Shown here: positions 1 through 11,830 of the stretch, one piece after another
Position numbering within the stretch: position 1 is the stretch's first letter
Layout: each line of letters opens with the position of its first letter
DNA from: Actinomucor elegans
Lineage: Eukaryota; Mucoromycota; Mucoromycetes; Mucorales; Mucoraceae
Assembly: GCA_026027325.1 (NCBI GenBank)
Contig: JAMSLZ010000007.1
Location: forward strand, 2,046,001 to 2,110,000
Direction: 5' to 3'
Length of the DNA stretch: 64,000 nucleotides
Made by a program: the position numbers and the translations under genes
Notes under the pieces: model-generated
Databases searched by the model: none
Seen by the model: only the letters and a program-made list of their open reading frames with translations
What the model was told of the DNA's origin: nothing

Positions 1-1899
1 TAGTGAAAGGACCTTTGAACACGTCGTAACGAACACCTCCAGTATTGGTCATATAGAATGTGGGATTAGTTCTTGCAGGATTTCTTACTACCTTGGGCAT
101 GATTTCTAATAGCAAAAGTTAGTTATTGTGTGTTTAGAAACTCGTTTATATATATATGTATATAGATATATAGATATATGTTACCTTCGGTGATGAGTCT
201 GTAGACACTAGAGTTGTGGGTAATAGGAACAGAGTACAAGCCATAGTTTTGAGGAGCACAACCCAAAAGCTTGGAAAGATCATACTCTTTTCTAAGCTTG
301 GTAATTGCCTTGGAGATCTTTCTACCAGTGCGAGTATCAAACTTATTTTCCTTGTTATCTACAGAGTGATAGATATAAGTAGGACGATTTTGATCGAGGT
401 AGCGTCTTTGGAAAGTGATGTTGTTCTTGTAGTCGCAGTTATGTTTAGTGCCCTATAACAAAGATATATGAATTAGCTAAATGTGATTCTTAATTGAGTC
501 AGATCTGATAAGCTTACGTTGATAGAGAAGAAGCCAATCGTTTCCATGTATCTACCAGATTCGATACCAGCAGCATGAGAATCATACTGAACGAAATCTC
601 TTATATGACTAGGCAGCAAAGAAAACGTGTTATGGAAGAGCCTATATAAACATTTTTCTAAGCTTACGTGTGACCACCCATAACAGCAATAGGGATGGTA
701 GGATACACTTTACGGATAGCCTCCATAGTAATCTTAAATTCTCTGAAATGAAGACCAATGTGACCGATCAAAGCAATGACATCAGGTTTGTATTTCTTCA
801 ACGAAGTATTGAACCAGTCTTGGTTGATTTCATTTTGAACCTTAGTCACTACGGTTAGATTACCGTTACCAGTGAAATCGAAAAGAAAGCCATAGGCAAG
901 CACTTTGGTGCCAAATTTACCCTTAAAGTAAGTGAACTTGTCACTATTATAAACAATTATGTGTTAGTGACCGTGGTAATGCATACATGTATGATACAAT
1001 ACCCAACTTGCACAGTCTTGTTATTATGTGCATCCTTGACGTACACATTGGCAGCCAAGTATCTCTTCTTCCAATGAGGAATAAAATTCTTGATAGTGTT
1101 TTCAGCAACACTATTGACTAAAGAAAAAAAAGGACAATTCATTTAACGATGCATAATACATGGAATTGAGTGGATAAACTTACCATACAATTCATGATTA
1201 CCTAATAATAATGGTTAGATGAATACAAAAAAAAAAGTAGAGCTTGCTGGGATAGTTACCAATGGACAAGATATCGTAAGGGATCTTCTTCATCAAAGGA
1301 AGTGAAATCATACCCTTGGGTTCCGTAGTGTCACTCAAACCGCTACCTATGCAATTCAAGTATGACTAAGTGATACAGTTATAAAATTAAAGTGATCACC
1401 AGATTACCATCATGCAGATCGCCAGTATCGACGATAAAAAGATCCTTACGGAGCTTCTTTGCCTTCTTCTTCATGTTTATCTATGATTGAAGATATGAGT
1501 AGGTAGTAAAAAAATCAAATTCTTTTCTCGATTTACAGCGAAAGAATAGAAATCACCAAGATCCCCATTGTAATTTCCTTCAAGAACATGACCCTAGTTA
1601 TCACATGCAATTAGTATCAGTATGATTAAAACCATGATTGCTTTGAAGGTTCTACCTCAAGCCAGCCTAACTTTAGGGTTAGTTTCTAGATTAAACATAA
1701 AAGAGTTATATACAATACCATGAGTATCAGTTGTATGAAGAAAGTTTACATCACCCCAGGGCAAAGGCTTTAATGGAGGCAATGCAGGACTTTTGACAGC
1801 ATCTGGTTGTATTCTCTTTTGAATATCAACACGAGCAGAGACGATTTGAATGGCGACCAAAGCGCCTACTAATACTTGTGGTAACAAGTTCACAACCAT
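1..1899 (-). CDS. Secreted 5'-nucleotidase / calcineurin-like metallophosphatase (C-terminus beyond left edge)
   Basis: Eleven exons give about 427 residues before the sequence leaves the window: 1719-1899, 1656-1666, 1537-1593, 1408-1480, 1260-1346, 1184-1201, 1003-1117, 668-943, 518-608, 185-452 and 1-105+. Reading phases agree at every junction. The protein starts with a hydrophobic signal peptide (ATG at 1899). It then shows the metallophosphatase blocks in order: [23 protein letters not shown] and GGHTHIRD, which supply the two-metal-site Asp, Asn and His residues. The 5'-nucleotidase C-terminal domain begins near 105. Closest to the fungal YHR202W-like group by my recollection of that family; substrate unknown. 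It probably acts outside the cell or in the vacuole. Two exons are only 11 and 18 nt. A TTG lies in frame 18 nt before the ATG, but ATG is the likelier start. Confidence 0.88.
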
Positions 1900-2700
1900 T
1901 TTAATCGTCAGGTCCAAAAAAGAAAGAGAGCGGAAAGGAAAGGACTTGCAGATTTGTTTTCATTCTGTAATGTTATCTTTGTATTTATACATATTGGCCC
2001 TTTTTTTTCGTACGATGTACTAGGTACAAATGATAGTTTGCGCACTAGACTGCTGTTCTTCATGACAAAACTCTTCTATGACATTGGATAAGCATTCAAC
2101 TCAGAACCAGGTTACACTATCTCTGTGCTAGTTTTATAAAAAATTACGGTTTTTAGAACAGGGGCAAGGTAAAAAGAAAAGCCCATCATCTGTGCAGTTT
2201 TGTAGGCTATGATTGGACAAATACTTTCTTTTTCTACCATTGATATTCGGTTAATACCATTACAATGCATTATTATATAGGGAAGCCATTGCCCATACGA
2301 AGACATGACATCAAGCTAGCTATAATATTCTGGATAACCAACCAGAAGAGATTGCATACAGGCAATGCCAAGTATGAAATGACAGGGTTAATTGACCTAT
2401 ATTACGTTTGACAAGAACAGATCAAGTAGGACGAGTTGGTTTGCCAGATAAAACCTAGTAAATACATCACGTTTACTAGATGGTGTACCTTTCTTCGTAT
2501 CTCAATCATTTATACTTGGTATATTTTGTAAGAGTATATTCCAATATGGCAATTCTGCTGACTCTAAGGGGATTATATTATGCAGAAGTGCATCTGTTGA
2601 GAAAGATATCTCTACTATATGGAAAAAGTAACTTAATGTGTCGCATTAGGGGACTCTGTTCAGTAATATAAAGTAAGCTTTAAAGCTAAGATATAATTGA

Positions 2701-2731
<31 letters not shown>

Positions 2732-4242
2732 GTATATTAACTGTAAACTTCTGTCAACTATGGCTGAAATAAGACGCGCTCGCAGGATGTCTATTTATTT
2801 ATCAGAAGAATCGAGGTCTAGGCCTATTTGAGTTTGCGTCATACTTTCAATTAAGTGTGCATTAAAGCAATAATTTCGCGTATTATCTGATACAGTTAAA
2901 TTCAGTATTTTTCATTCTAATACTAACATGAAAACATTTGGTTAAATAGAAATTGTGCAAAACATTCAATTTAGTAAAACTATCAGAGGCAAATAACTGA
3001 CTTCAATAGATATAAACGTTTATTATGGTAATGAGGCGATGAGCAGATGCGATTTTATGTAACAGGCATTTGTTGAAAAATCTATAGATCAAATTTTGTA
3101 CAATACATAAAATGTATATAAATTACTTCCAGTCAGTTATATACATCATTCTTATTGTATTTTAGTAACACAGTCTTGAATATAAGTGTGCTTTTTTTTT
3201 CTAACATATATTAGCCATCAGACGTGGTTTTAGACCAGGATCAGTTCAGGGATGTGTAAATCACTATTAGATTTCTTACGATTTTTCTGAAATCAGGCTA
3301 TTTTCAATGTCTTTTTATTTCTTGACTGATTTCGCTTCAGCATTGCATCAATAATAGAACATGCTTAGAAAAAAGTACTGTGCTTACCCATAATCACTAT
3401 ATAACTTTAGTACAATGTGCGGTTTATTGCATTTTAAGGGCACATTGCAAATTACATTCCAAGAAAATGAAAAGGCCTGATGATCTTGAATGTTCTATTT
3501 AATCCCGTTCAAATGTTGCGCCTGGTACGTAAAACATGATAACAATAAACATTTACATACACTAAAGACGATATTTGACTAAGGTGTGATACATTATGAC
3601 TAGCAGTAAGCTATATGCCGTTTATGTAAATTAGATTTGATCAACAGATTTGACAAATTTCGGTCAAATATCGCATCTTCAGTACTCTATGTTCAGAATG
3701 ATCTATGCATCCAACAGAACCTTAATCGACACCAGTGTTTTTGTTTTTAATAACTGGCTTGTACATATTTGTTAATGTATAATTTTGATGAGCCAACTGT
3801 TTGTTTTGTAGTTGAATCCAATCAAATACCTCAACTTTTCCTAGTGTTTGAGAAATATTTTCTTACAAGGATTGGGCTAATAACACGTGGCTGAAACTAA
3901 ATAAAGATAGAGTGACTTACGGCAGGAACCAGCATGTAGAAAAAAGAGACATTGGACCGAGCACTTTTGAATCCACTTTAGGGTTATTGAACGAACAATG
4001 ACCTCAGTAACTCCAAGAAGATTCCGCTCAAAATGGTGCTCTCACGCTTTTGTTGGGTGGGAATTCAGTAGAGTGATCTACTGCGTACATAAATACAATT
4101 AGAAACACATCTACATCAACAGATATGGCTTTGATAAAGAAAAACTGTTATTTACATGTATAATAAAACAAAGGCGTGAATGAAAAAGAAGGAATAGATA
4201 CAAAATAAATGATAAAATGAATATACTACAATAATAATGGAT
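1900..4242. other. Gene-free spacer, 2.3 kb
   Basis: This is the upstream region of the nucleotidase and the 3' flank of the PKA gene. It holds a 26-base T run at 2701-2726 and one degenerate copy of the dispersed repeat at about 3641-3712. No coding segment with recognisable domains was seen on either strand. Confidence 0.6.
3641..3712 (+). repeat. Dispersed ~60 bp repeat, copy 1
   Basis: The stretch carries the family pattern in plus orientation: TTTCGGTCAAATATCGCATC, then AGTAC and TTCAGAATGA. It is degenerate compared with copies near 54000. Confidence 0.5.
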
Positions 4243-5910
4243 CTAAAAATCAGGAAACTGATCTCTATAGGGGTCATTTTGCCGAACCCCATAAGGATGG
4301 AATTCTTCGGGATATTTGTCAAAATTACTAGGATCACCTTGACCCTTCAAATGAGGAATGTATGGAGGCTTGATTTTGCGATGAACGAGCTTATCGAAAT
4401 CAAGTGAAGCAAACCACTTGTGATCTCGAATATCTCGGTATCCGTTCTTTAGATTACCGTAGCGTTGTGTTAAATCAGTGGTTAACAAATGGCTTAGTAA
4501 GTCCTTAGCAGCATTGTCAAAGGATGAAGGGTACTTGGGTTCAGTAGTCAAGATCTTTTCATACAGCTTGAACTGGTTATCGTCGTAGAACGGAGGGAAT
4601 CTAATAAACAGGTTAGTCAGGTTTACTCGGATGAACATTTTCGCGTTCTGGTTTTTACCCAGCTAGCATTTCAAATATAAGGACGCCAAAAGCCCAGTAA
4701 TCGGCGGCTTTACTATAACCCTTTGTTTGGATGATTTCAGGTGCAAGATAATCTGGTGTACCGCACATCGTCCAGGTGATATCGGGAACCACTTTAGCAA
4801 ATCCAAAATCAGTGATTTTGATATGCCCATGCATGTCCAGCAGTAGATTCTCTGGCTTCAAGTCGCGGTAGATAATATTTTTACTGTGTAAATAGGCAAT
4901 AGCTAGTAGCACTTCTCCAGCATAGAACCTTGCAATATCATTTGTAAATTTCTATGTGATCAAAAGATAAGGTAAATAGAACATCTAAAGCAAGCAGCTT
5001 CTTTTGTTACCTTGGACTTTCTTAGAAAAGTAAACAGTTCACCTCCAGGAATGAAATCCATCACCATATATAGGTTAGCATCGTCTTGAAAGCTGCCCCA
5101 CAGATTAACAATAAAAGGGTACTGTACACTGCTTAGTATGGCACGTTCATTGTTGGTATGCTCCACTTGCTTAAGTTTTACGATTTCAGCCTTCTTGAGG
5201 ACTTTTAATGCATAGTAACGCTTGTTGATTTTTGATTGAACAAGGTGCACTCGTCCAAACGAGCCAGTACCGAGCGTTCTTTGTACAACAAACTTATCAA
5301 GTTTCAATTCACAATGAGGTCGTGTTACATCCGAATTGTCGACGAATTGATCGGTGCAATTACTTGCAGTTGAAGCAGCTGTCGTATGATCAGCTGTTTG
5401 GCTGTTGGATTGTGAAGAAGCATGACTATCAGCCAAGAATGAACCACCAGGTGTCGATGGTGGTGTTGAAGGAAGGTGTTCTGGATTTATTTCAGCTAAA
5501 ACACGAGGCATTAATCATTTGGACCATGATTAATTGGACTTAACACGACTTACTAGATGGGCCATTGCCATTGTTCTCTTTATGTATATGATTAGTAGTT
5601 TCAATTGGAGGAGAAATCGCATTTTCTTTAATGGGTTCTGTCTCGGTTGGTGCAACTATTATGCATTTTGTATAAGAGTTTCGTATAATCTCTTTTATAA
5701 TGGCTTACCTGGAGGAGGTTCAACATATTTATCTTCTTTATCGTCTCTATATCCAAAGATATGATTTGTAATAGACGTGGTGGGTAAAGCAGTGCCCAAG
5801 TGAAACTTGTGGTTTTCGTTGCTACTACTATCAGACTTCTTGTGGTTTTGACGTTTAAGCGAAAGCCTTGGTTTGGCCTTGTCAATGAATTTGCTGAGCA
5901 TAGTTGGCAT
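4243..5910 (-). CDS. cAMP-dependent protein kinase catalytic subunit
   Basis: Five exons (5709-5910, 5554-5655, 5011-5495, 4659-4951, 4243-4600) encode 479 residues. A Ser/Thr/Pro-rich N-terminal extension of about 175 residues precedes an AGC kinase domain. Visible motifs are the glycine loop [10 protein letters not shown], the lysine in YALKVLKK, the catalytic loop [16 protein letters not shown], and the activation segment [14 protein letters not shown] with its phosphorylatable Thr. The AGC tail ends in the hydrophobic motif FPDF at the very C-terminus, as in PKA catalytic subunits. It should be inhibited by a regulatory subunit and released by cAMP; no regulatory subunit lies in this window. 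The start at 5910 opens a reading frame that splices cleanly into the rest. A pyrimidine tract at 5970-6000 lies just upstream. Confidence 0.93.
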
Positions 5911-6281
5911 TTTTTATTAGAAAGTAATAAAAAGGAAGAAAGAAGCGAAAACTCATGGTTTACCCATATATTTTTTTTTCTTTTTTTTTTTTTTCTGTTT
6001 CAGTAAGACTCGATTAGAATCAGCACGAAAGGACTTTCAAATATCGAATGGATTACGTTAGTTTGGCATAAACTGTTGATTTAGTGTGAGTTTATCATGG
6101 TTCATAATAGAAGAAACTAGTACTTGGTCAACTCTATACCATCAAACAATGATCAAAAACTGTTTCATAAGTGTCCAATTCCACAAGGTTTTGATCGTAA
6201 ACTAAATACACTATCATCGGATCTTGCTTATCCGATCCACAGTTTTTACCCAGACAAATATTTTTTCCATAAATCTCTTTA
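5911..6281. other. PKA upstream region
   Basis: A 371-bp spacer lies between the PKA start and the 3' end of the next minus-strand gene. It contains a T/C-rich tract ending in TTTCAG near 6002. No gene was seen. Confidence 0.5.
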
Positions 6282-6962
6282 TTAATAAAACTGTACAAAA
6301 TACCAAACCAATAAGCCAATGACCAGCATGACCAATACAATAGAAACCAGGCTCATACGTCGATTCCACTTGTAAAACAAAGGCACAAAAGACATGTCAT
6401 GATTAGCTGTTTCATTAACTGACAACTCAATAAAGAACCGAGAAGCTGTTCTTCCGTTGGCCAGCAAAGAAGGATGGACTGTCAGTCTGCTCTTAGGAGC
6501 CGCCTCCAAATCGTTAGGACAGTTTAATTTGATGCAGTACCCACCAATCCACCAACACGGGAAAAAGAGAAACCCAAAGAGAAAAAGCAATGACTGTAGA
6601 TGAAAAATACAGTCTTGTACCCGTTCTCCATGGTACCCTTCGTCCGTTGCTGTCTGTAAGCGAGAACAGTGAGTGCGACTGCATGTAGTAGAGGTCAATG
6701 TCGAGATTGTGATCATTGTGTGCCGCAATATCTGCTGATGCAGTGGGATTGAGTCTTCCTGCGGTAATAACATGCTACTTTGACTGGCTATTCGCTTTCT
6801 ATAGTGCTGTGAACGCCATCGCATGATTCTGTTGGTAGAATAAGATGAATATCTTTTAGGATTGCAAGTCCATGTACTTCTTCTTTTCTTCTTTGGACTA
6901 ATAATGGAGTTTCTGTTAAGATAAGACGATCTAGCTGATCTTTGTTTAATAAAACTATGCAT
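6282..6962 (-). CDS. Hypothetical membrane protein, two C-terminal transmembrane segments
   Basis: This intronless frame of 226 codons starts with ATG at 6962. The first 115 residues are basic and Ser/Arg-rich with a PKKKRR cluster, so that part is probably cytosolic. A hydrophobic segment with the core FLFGFLFFPCWWIGGY follows at about residues 122-142. A second, at about 203-226, forms the extreme C-terminus and follows a KWNRRMS stretch. The arrangement FPxWWxG hydrophobic segment, linker, then WxRxMS plus a final transmembrane helix recurs in fungal proteins of unknown function, as I remember them. That pattern is the main reason for believing the gene is real. I cannot name a function. 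An intron in the N-terminal part cannot be excluded. Confidence 0.6.
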   Translation of the reverse strand: MHSFIKQRSARSSYLNRNSIISPKKKRRSTWTCNPKRYSSYSTNRIMRWRSQHYRKRIASQSSMLLPQEDSIPLHQQILRHTMITISTLTSTTCSRTHCSRLQTATDEGYHGERVQDCIFHLQSLLFLFGFLFFPCWWIGGYCIKLNCPNDLEAAPKSRLTVHPSLLANGRTASRFFIELSVNETANHDMSFVPLFYKWNRRMSLVSIVLVMLVIGLLVWYFVQFY

Positions 6963-8031
6963 TAAGAAAGGACAAAAGAAGGAAAGGCGCTTGGAATGAG
7001 CCTTTGTATATATCTCTTTTCATTGTTTGAGGAATGAGTTACTGCGCTCGGTCATTACGTGCTTGTAATCCCTTTTTAATCTGAAGGCTCATCCTATCCC
7101 TAGATTTTTCATATAAATGCTTTGTTCAGTTGATTGAACCATGCTGATCTGTCAAGTAGAGTAGCTCCTATTCTTTATTAGGGATTATGATAGATTATTA
7201 CTACTGTCATTAGAGTTTTAATTATGAATGCCAACTCAAATATAGCTACGTCTACTATATTGTAAATAATAACGTTAATCAAATGCCATTAGGACTATAT
7301 AGAGACAAAATGGAATAGAGCATTAGGCCAATATTTACTATGACAGATTGGAATATCATGTCATGACTCTAATGATAAGTACAGTAAACGGTGAGTACAT
7401 ATAATAGGAGTGTTGAAACAAGCGCTTATTTAATATCACTACTGAGCTAATTGAGTACTTAAAAGAGAATGTATTGATGATTCACTCCTATTCCTAATAG
7501 CCACTCTCTGCAGCTTAGTTTGTTATCCTGATTATAAATTACTGTGCGTTGGTTTGCGACTAGAAGTGTTCATTTTCATTTTACAATTACTTTCATTTAG
7601 CAAAAAAGGTTTAGATTTTTTGGTATAGTAAGCGCCTGATGTTCGCAATTGATCTAGCTCGATTACCCAGTCAAGATGGCTATGTAGCTTGGACGTATAT
7701 ATATATAGGATATTCGTCGAAAAAAGAGAGTAGGAATATAATACGATAAACTACTAGTCTTACAGAGACAATGGCTCAATATCTGTACAAAGAAGTGCTT
7801 CTGATAATACTAGTCGCACAGTTGAAATGATCAAACACTTAGGCTGACAAATAAATGGCTTTGCTCACTATTACCATGCGCACAGACTTTAAGAATGATA
7901 CTTGGATGAAACAAATGGTTTTTTCTTGGTACTGATGCAAGTTTACTTTGCTTGCGAGCACATGGAATCCTACAAAGGTCTAGGAACCTTTTAGTTTTTA
8001 TAAAATATTTATTCTTCAAGGATATTTATCT
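6963..8031. other. Gene-free spacer, 1.1 kb
   Basis: This is AT-rich sequence between the membrane-protein start and the 3' end of the Ubc13 gene, both on minus. A short TA-rich tract lies near 7700. Nothing coding was recognised. Confidence 0.5.
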
Positions 8032-8756
8032 CTATGTATGAGCATACATGGCGGTCCATTGACGAGCTATACATACCAGACAATTAATACGCGTTATACT
8101 TCCAATCCATCATCAACTTACCTTGTTCAATAGCGCCCTTTTCATCTTCCTTCCAGTGAGAGGCAACATCATTAGCTAATGGATCATCAGGGTTGGGAGC
8201 AGATAACAATGCCTGTATAGAAAGTAACACAGTACGGATTTGAAGAGCAGGAGACCATTTATCTTTAAATATAACCATAGTCAGTTTGTATATACGATTG
8301 CTCCCTAAGTGCTCTCTTCATTTACCTTTAAGAATGTCGAGACAAATGCGACCCAATTTATCAATGTTGGGATGGTAAATCTTGGTCAAGAAGCGAACTT
8401 TAGGAGGACCCATTGGGTAATCCTCAGGTAAAAACAATTCCAAGTGAAAAACACCGCCTAGAAACGCGCTTCGAAGTTAATTATATTGAATTATGTTCTG
8501 ATTTCTCGAGATTACCTTCAAAGGGAGATTGACTTGGGCCAGCAATAATAACATCAAAGTAACGCAAGTTCTCTTCGTGAGGCGTAGCACTAATTCCAGG
8601 TGCAGGATCTGCTAACAAACGTTCTGTTTCCTACGATAAAGATTAATATGGAATTCATTAGTAAATCTCGCTTCATTTACGAAAATGTATACGCTATAAC
8701 AAATAAGCTTGTATTATTGAATGGTTTACTTTGATAATTCTTTTGGGGAGAGACAT
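8032..8756 (-). CDS. UBC13: Ubiquitin-conjugating enzyme E2, Ubc13 type
   Basis: Exons 8730-8756, 8516-8630, 8326-8457, 8122-8262 and 8032-8066 encode 149 residues, close to the usual ~152 of Ubc13. The N-terminus is [18 protein letters not shown]. The HPN motif ([11 protein letters not shown]) is followed by the catalytic Cys in GRICLDIL, then [18 protein letters not shown]. The C-terminus is [11 protein letters not shown]. These stretches match the Ubc13/Ube2N family almost residue for residue. The family pairs with an Mms2-type variant to build K63-linked ubiquitin chains in DNA-damage tolerance and membrane traffic. The first exon carries only nine codons (27 nt). The last carries eleven codons plus the stop. 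Confidence 0.94.
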
Positions 8757-9640
8757 TGGTTTTTATGTAATGAACTAGATAATAGAGAAAAGAAAGAAAA
8801 ATTGGGCCATCTGTTCAAAGAAGCTGCTGATTATTGGACTTCGTGACTTGGTTCTCGGGTCAAGAGCAGAAAGAACTGGAGCCCCTACTTCGTATTCAGC
8901 ACAGTGTTCAAGTTGGCTTTTGCTCAAGCCTTTTTTTTTTCTAGCTAAGTTCTAGCTAAGCTTTTGTTTGTTCCAGTATACGAATGACTGTTCTCGATAG
9001 CGCTTTATTCAAAGCTTTGTACTTATTGGCTTTGATCGAGTGCTTCCGTGCCCTGGGGAACGTGAAAGCGGTGATTTAAATTGCATGGTAGTAAGGTACT
9101 CCCTTTTGAATATTATTCAAAGGTTCACATAATGACTGATAGGTGGAAAGAATATATCCAATAGAGTTACAGGAAAAATTTATATGAGCCAATAGAGTTA
9201 TTAGGAACGAACGTAAGCGGCCATTAAAGGTGTTTAATAGTGTAAGCGAGAATTTAAAGGAAGTTAATACAGTTAAAGAAATGATTACAGATACAAAATC
9301 AAAGAAACAAGCTTTCACTTACACGTCGGCTACATGTATTATATGACTTAAAAAAGCTAGCAAAAAGGGCTGTTGATATGAATAAAACAGGTTCAATTCT
9401 TTTTTTGCGTCTTTCACAAGTAATCCTGACGTTTTAATAGGTGTAGCAACTTATTCTAATCATGATAGACTTCTATTTAGATACGATGATCGATTGAAAT
9501 TGACTAGGAGACCTAGAGTTGAACAAATATTCTAAAATGAAGTTTCTATACCCCAGTTATTTATTCACGAATATATAATATTAAATTGATTTTAATATAG
9601 CTTAACGAGAATTCTGTTGGATGAAACAGTTTAAGTCGAG

Positions 9641-9690
9641 TATAGAATATCCATTATGTGTGGATTTAAGCCTAGATCGATTGAAAGACC
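9641..9690 (-). repeat. Dispersed ~60 bp repeat, weak copy 2
   Basis: The stretch reads TGTGTGGATTTAAGCC followed by TAGATCGATTGAAAGACC, which lines up with the minus-orientation consensus. It is the weakest copy listed. Confidence 0.35.
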
Positions 9691-9807
9691 AAGAGGCTTT
9701 TAGCTCTAAGATAAATGAAACCTACATCATTTACAGTTATGCAACTACTAACAAGTATAATATATTGATCGGATTACAATTAAGTAGTGGTTAGCATGGA
9801 TTTAGTA

Positions 9808-9870
9808 ATACATTTTGAACATGTACTAATCATCAAATGCGACATTAAACTAAGATCGAATGAGAGATCT
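9808..9870 (-). repeat. Dispersed ~60 bp repeat, copy 3
   Basis: This is a good copy in minus orientation: TTTTGAACATGTACTAATCA, then AAATGCGACATTAAAC, then AAGATCGAATGAGAGATCT. The same three blocks recur at 32088-32150. Confidence 0.65.
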
Positions 9871-10340
9871 GTTAATCATGAGAGCCATTATTTGTAGCTT
9901 TCAAATAAAATTTAAGCAATTACAGAAAATAATGCTGCTTTTCTGAATCTTATTATCTTAATAGCTTTTGTATCTCGATCTACGCTCTATCATGTAAGTA
10001 AAGCCTATCAGTTGGTTCAATGCACACCAATATGGCTTTGATTTAATGTAGAAATGTTGTACATATTCCCGCTGGATGAATTAAAAAAATCCCTAGATTT
10101 TTTATTATCGGTTTTGTTTCAACTATGTGCTGAGCTAATGCTTGTATTTAATAATCTCATAAGCAAAAACCTTACAACTAGTATGAGTATCTACTTACCT
10201 CGTTGTGATTTAAAACAAAACTCCTTGACAGATCCCTTGATACGATTGCGATGATAGTAAAAGAATATCTCATAAGAAAAATGGAATACAAGCATCACAT
10301 TATTGCTTTGTTCCATATTCTTTCCTTCTAATATCCACAG

Positions 10341-11830
10341 CTATGAAGCTCAGGTTATTTCGATTCGTTTTACTTATTTTAATCCTGCAGATCTTTACTA
10401 CACTAACCCTTGAACTTAAATCAAGAAATATAACTGATGTCTAGTGGAATGGTGGAACTATATGTGGTGAAAACACAAGCACTGAAATGGTGAATTATTC
10501 CTGCCCAAACCTACTGTGCTTAACTTCCCTACAAATAATAATATGGCAGGTCTTTCAAATTTTCCAAAAGTCCAAAGCGAAGCTGTTGAAGTCACCCAAG
10601 AATTCTCAATGTACCATCACAGTCTTTACTTCGATGAAAGCGGGAACTTGGTGCATATTGGTGATAAAATTAATGGCTATAATGTTATTACTATCGACAC
10701 TTGTAATGAAAGAAACCGTTCTTTATATCTTGGAAATGTGTCTGACCCTTCGGTTTTCTTGCTCAATTGAAGTGTTTAGAATGGGCCAGTAACAAGGGAA
10801 CGGCCTTTGAAGTTAATCATAGATGTATACGCATGCTTTCTAGTTGCTTATATACCACAGGAAAACAGTTTATAAACTATTAACTTGCTATTTACTATAG
10901 CTTCTTATCAATGATTATACTGTCCTTAATGTCACTACAATTAACTCTAGCATTAGTATGAAATTTTTCTGTACAACTTGAAACATATACCCTTCTGATG
11001 AACAAGGATCCTACAATTTTGGCATAGATTATTTTGCTGAGCCTAATACTAAAGAATCATTGGAAAATTTCATTTTCATGCCAAAAGATGCGCCTTCATT
11101 GTAGTTTATCAACATTACGTGTCAATAATATATTTATTCTAGGTACTCTCAGAATTTTTAGTCCGGGTACCGCTGCTGGTACTGTCTTCTTCAACGTTGA
11201 CGCTGCATATGTATTCAATACTCCAATCCGTAGCTTCAAAGCTCTAAAGCAGGAATCTAAGATTAAAATCTAAATCAAAATTGAGAGATCTTTAATGATT
11301 GCAATGAGATAAGCAACTGTTCTTTTCCAGTAGCGACCCTTACGACCACTGTAACTCAAGGGACTGTCATTAGTACTGATGCAATTACCATCACTTCTAT
11401 AATAAACTCTACGATGTTAACATCCATTAAAGATATTGTTACTACTATTACATTCAATGACGTAACTCAAACACAAACTGTCATTGAGTATGGTATTACT
11501 CCAACTACTGTTATTTTTATACCAAACCATAAGCTCGATGAGCAATGAAAATACGATAGTAACAATCATAAAAATGACAAAGACAAAGAAGATTGGGAAA
11601 AAGAGGATGATTCCGACGACGATGATTGTAAGGAATATCAATAAAGACAAAGGAAACAAGAACCATAACAAGAACTACCTCGAACGCTCAAAACTCTTCA
11701 CTGCTTTGAAGTTTATTTATTCAATACTGCCAAGTTCAGTTGAAAGCATAAACTTCCTAGTTAAATCACTGTCCATCCCCAACTTTTCAAACGCTTTCTC
11801 GAACTAATCCAAATCAATCAACCTGCTTTT
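10341..11830 (+). pseudogene. Decayed gene for a secreted or cell-surface protein
   Basis: An ATG at 10341 opens a clear signal peptide (MKLRLFRFVLLILILQIF) but meets TAG at 10441. The same frame continues with WNGGTICGENTSTEMVNYSC, then slips by one base at about 10503-10512. The new frame runs through AEV-rich sequence including FDESGNLVHIGDKINGYN and LYLGNVSDPSVFLLN. Further downstream come IDYFAEPNTKESLENFIFM, then SPGTAAGTVFFNVDAAY, and a Thr-rich tail (about 11330-11547) typical of fungal surface-protein stalks, all in different frames with several stops. Some breaks could be introns, but the TAG directly after the signal peptide and the one-base slip are hard to splice away. I do not recognise the family. 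No intact gene was found here. Confidence 0.5.

Larger units (their letters stand above)
8757..10340. other. Gene-free spacer, 1.6 kb
   Basis: This is AT-rich intergenic DNA upstream of the Ubc13 gene. It carries two degenerate copies of the dispersed repeat (about 9641-9690 and 9808-9870). No convincing gene was seen. Confidence 0.5.
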
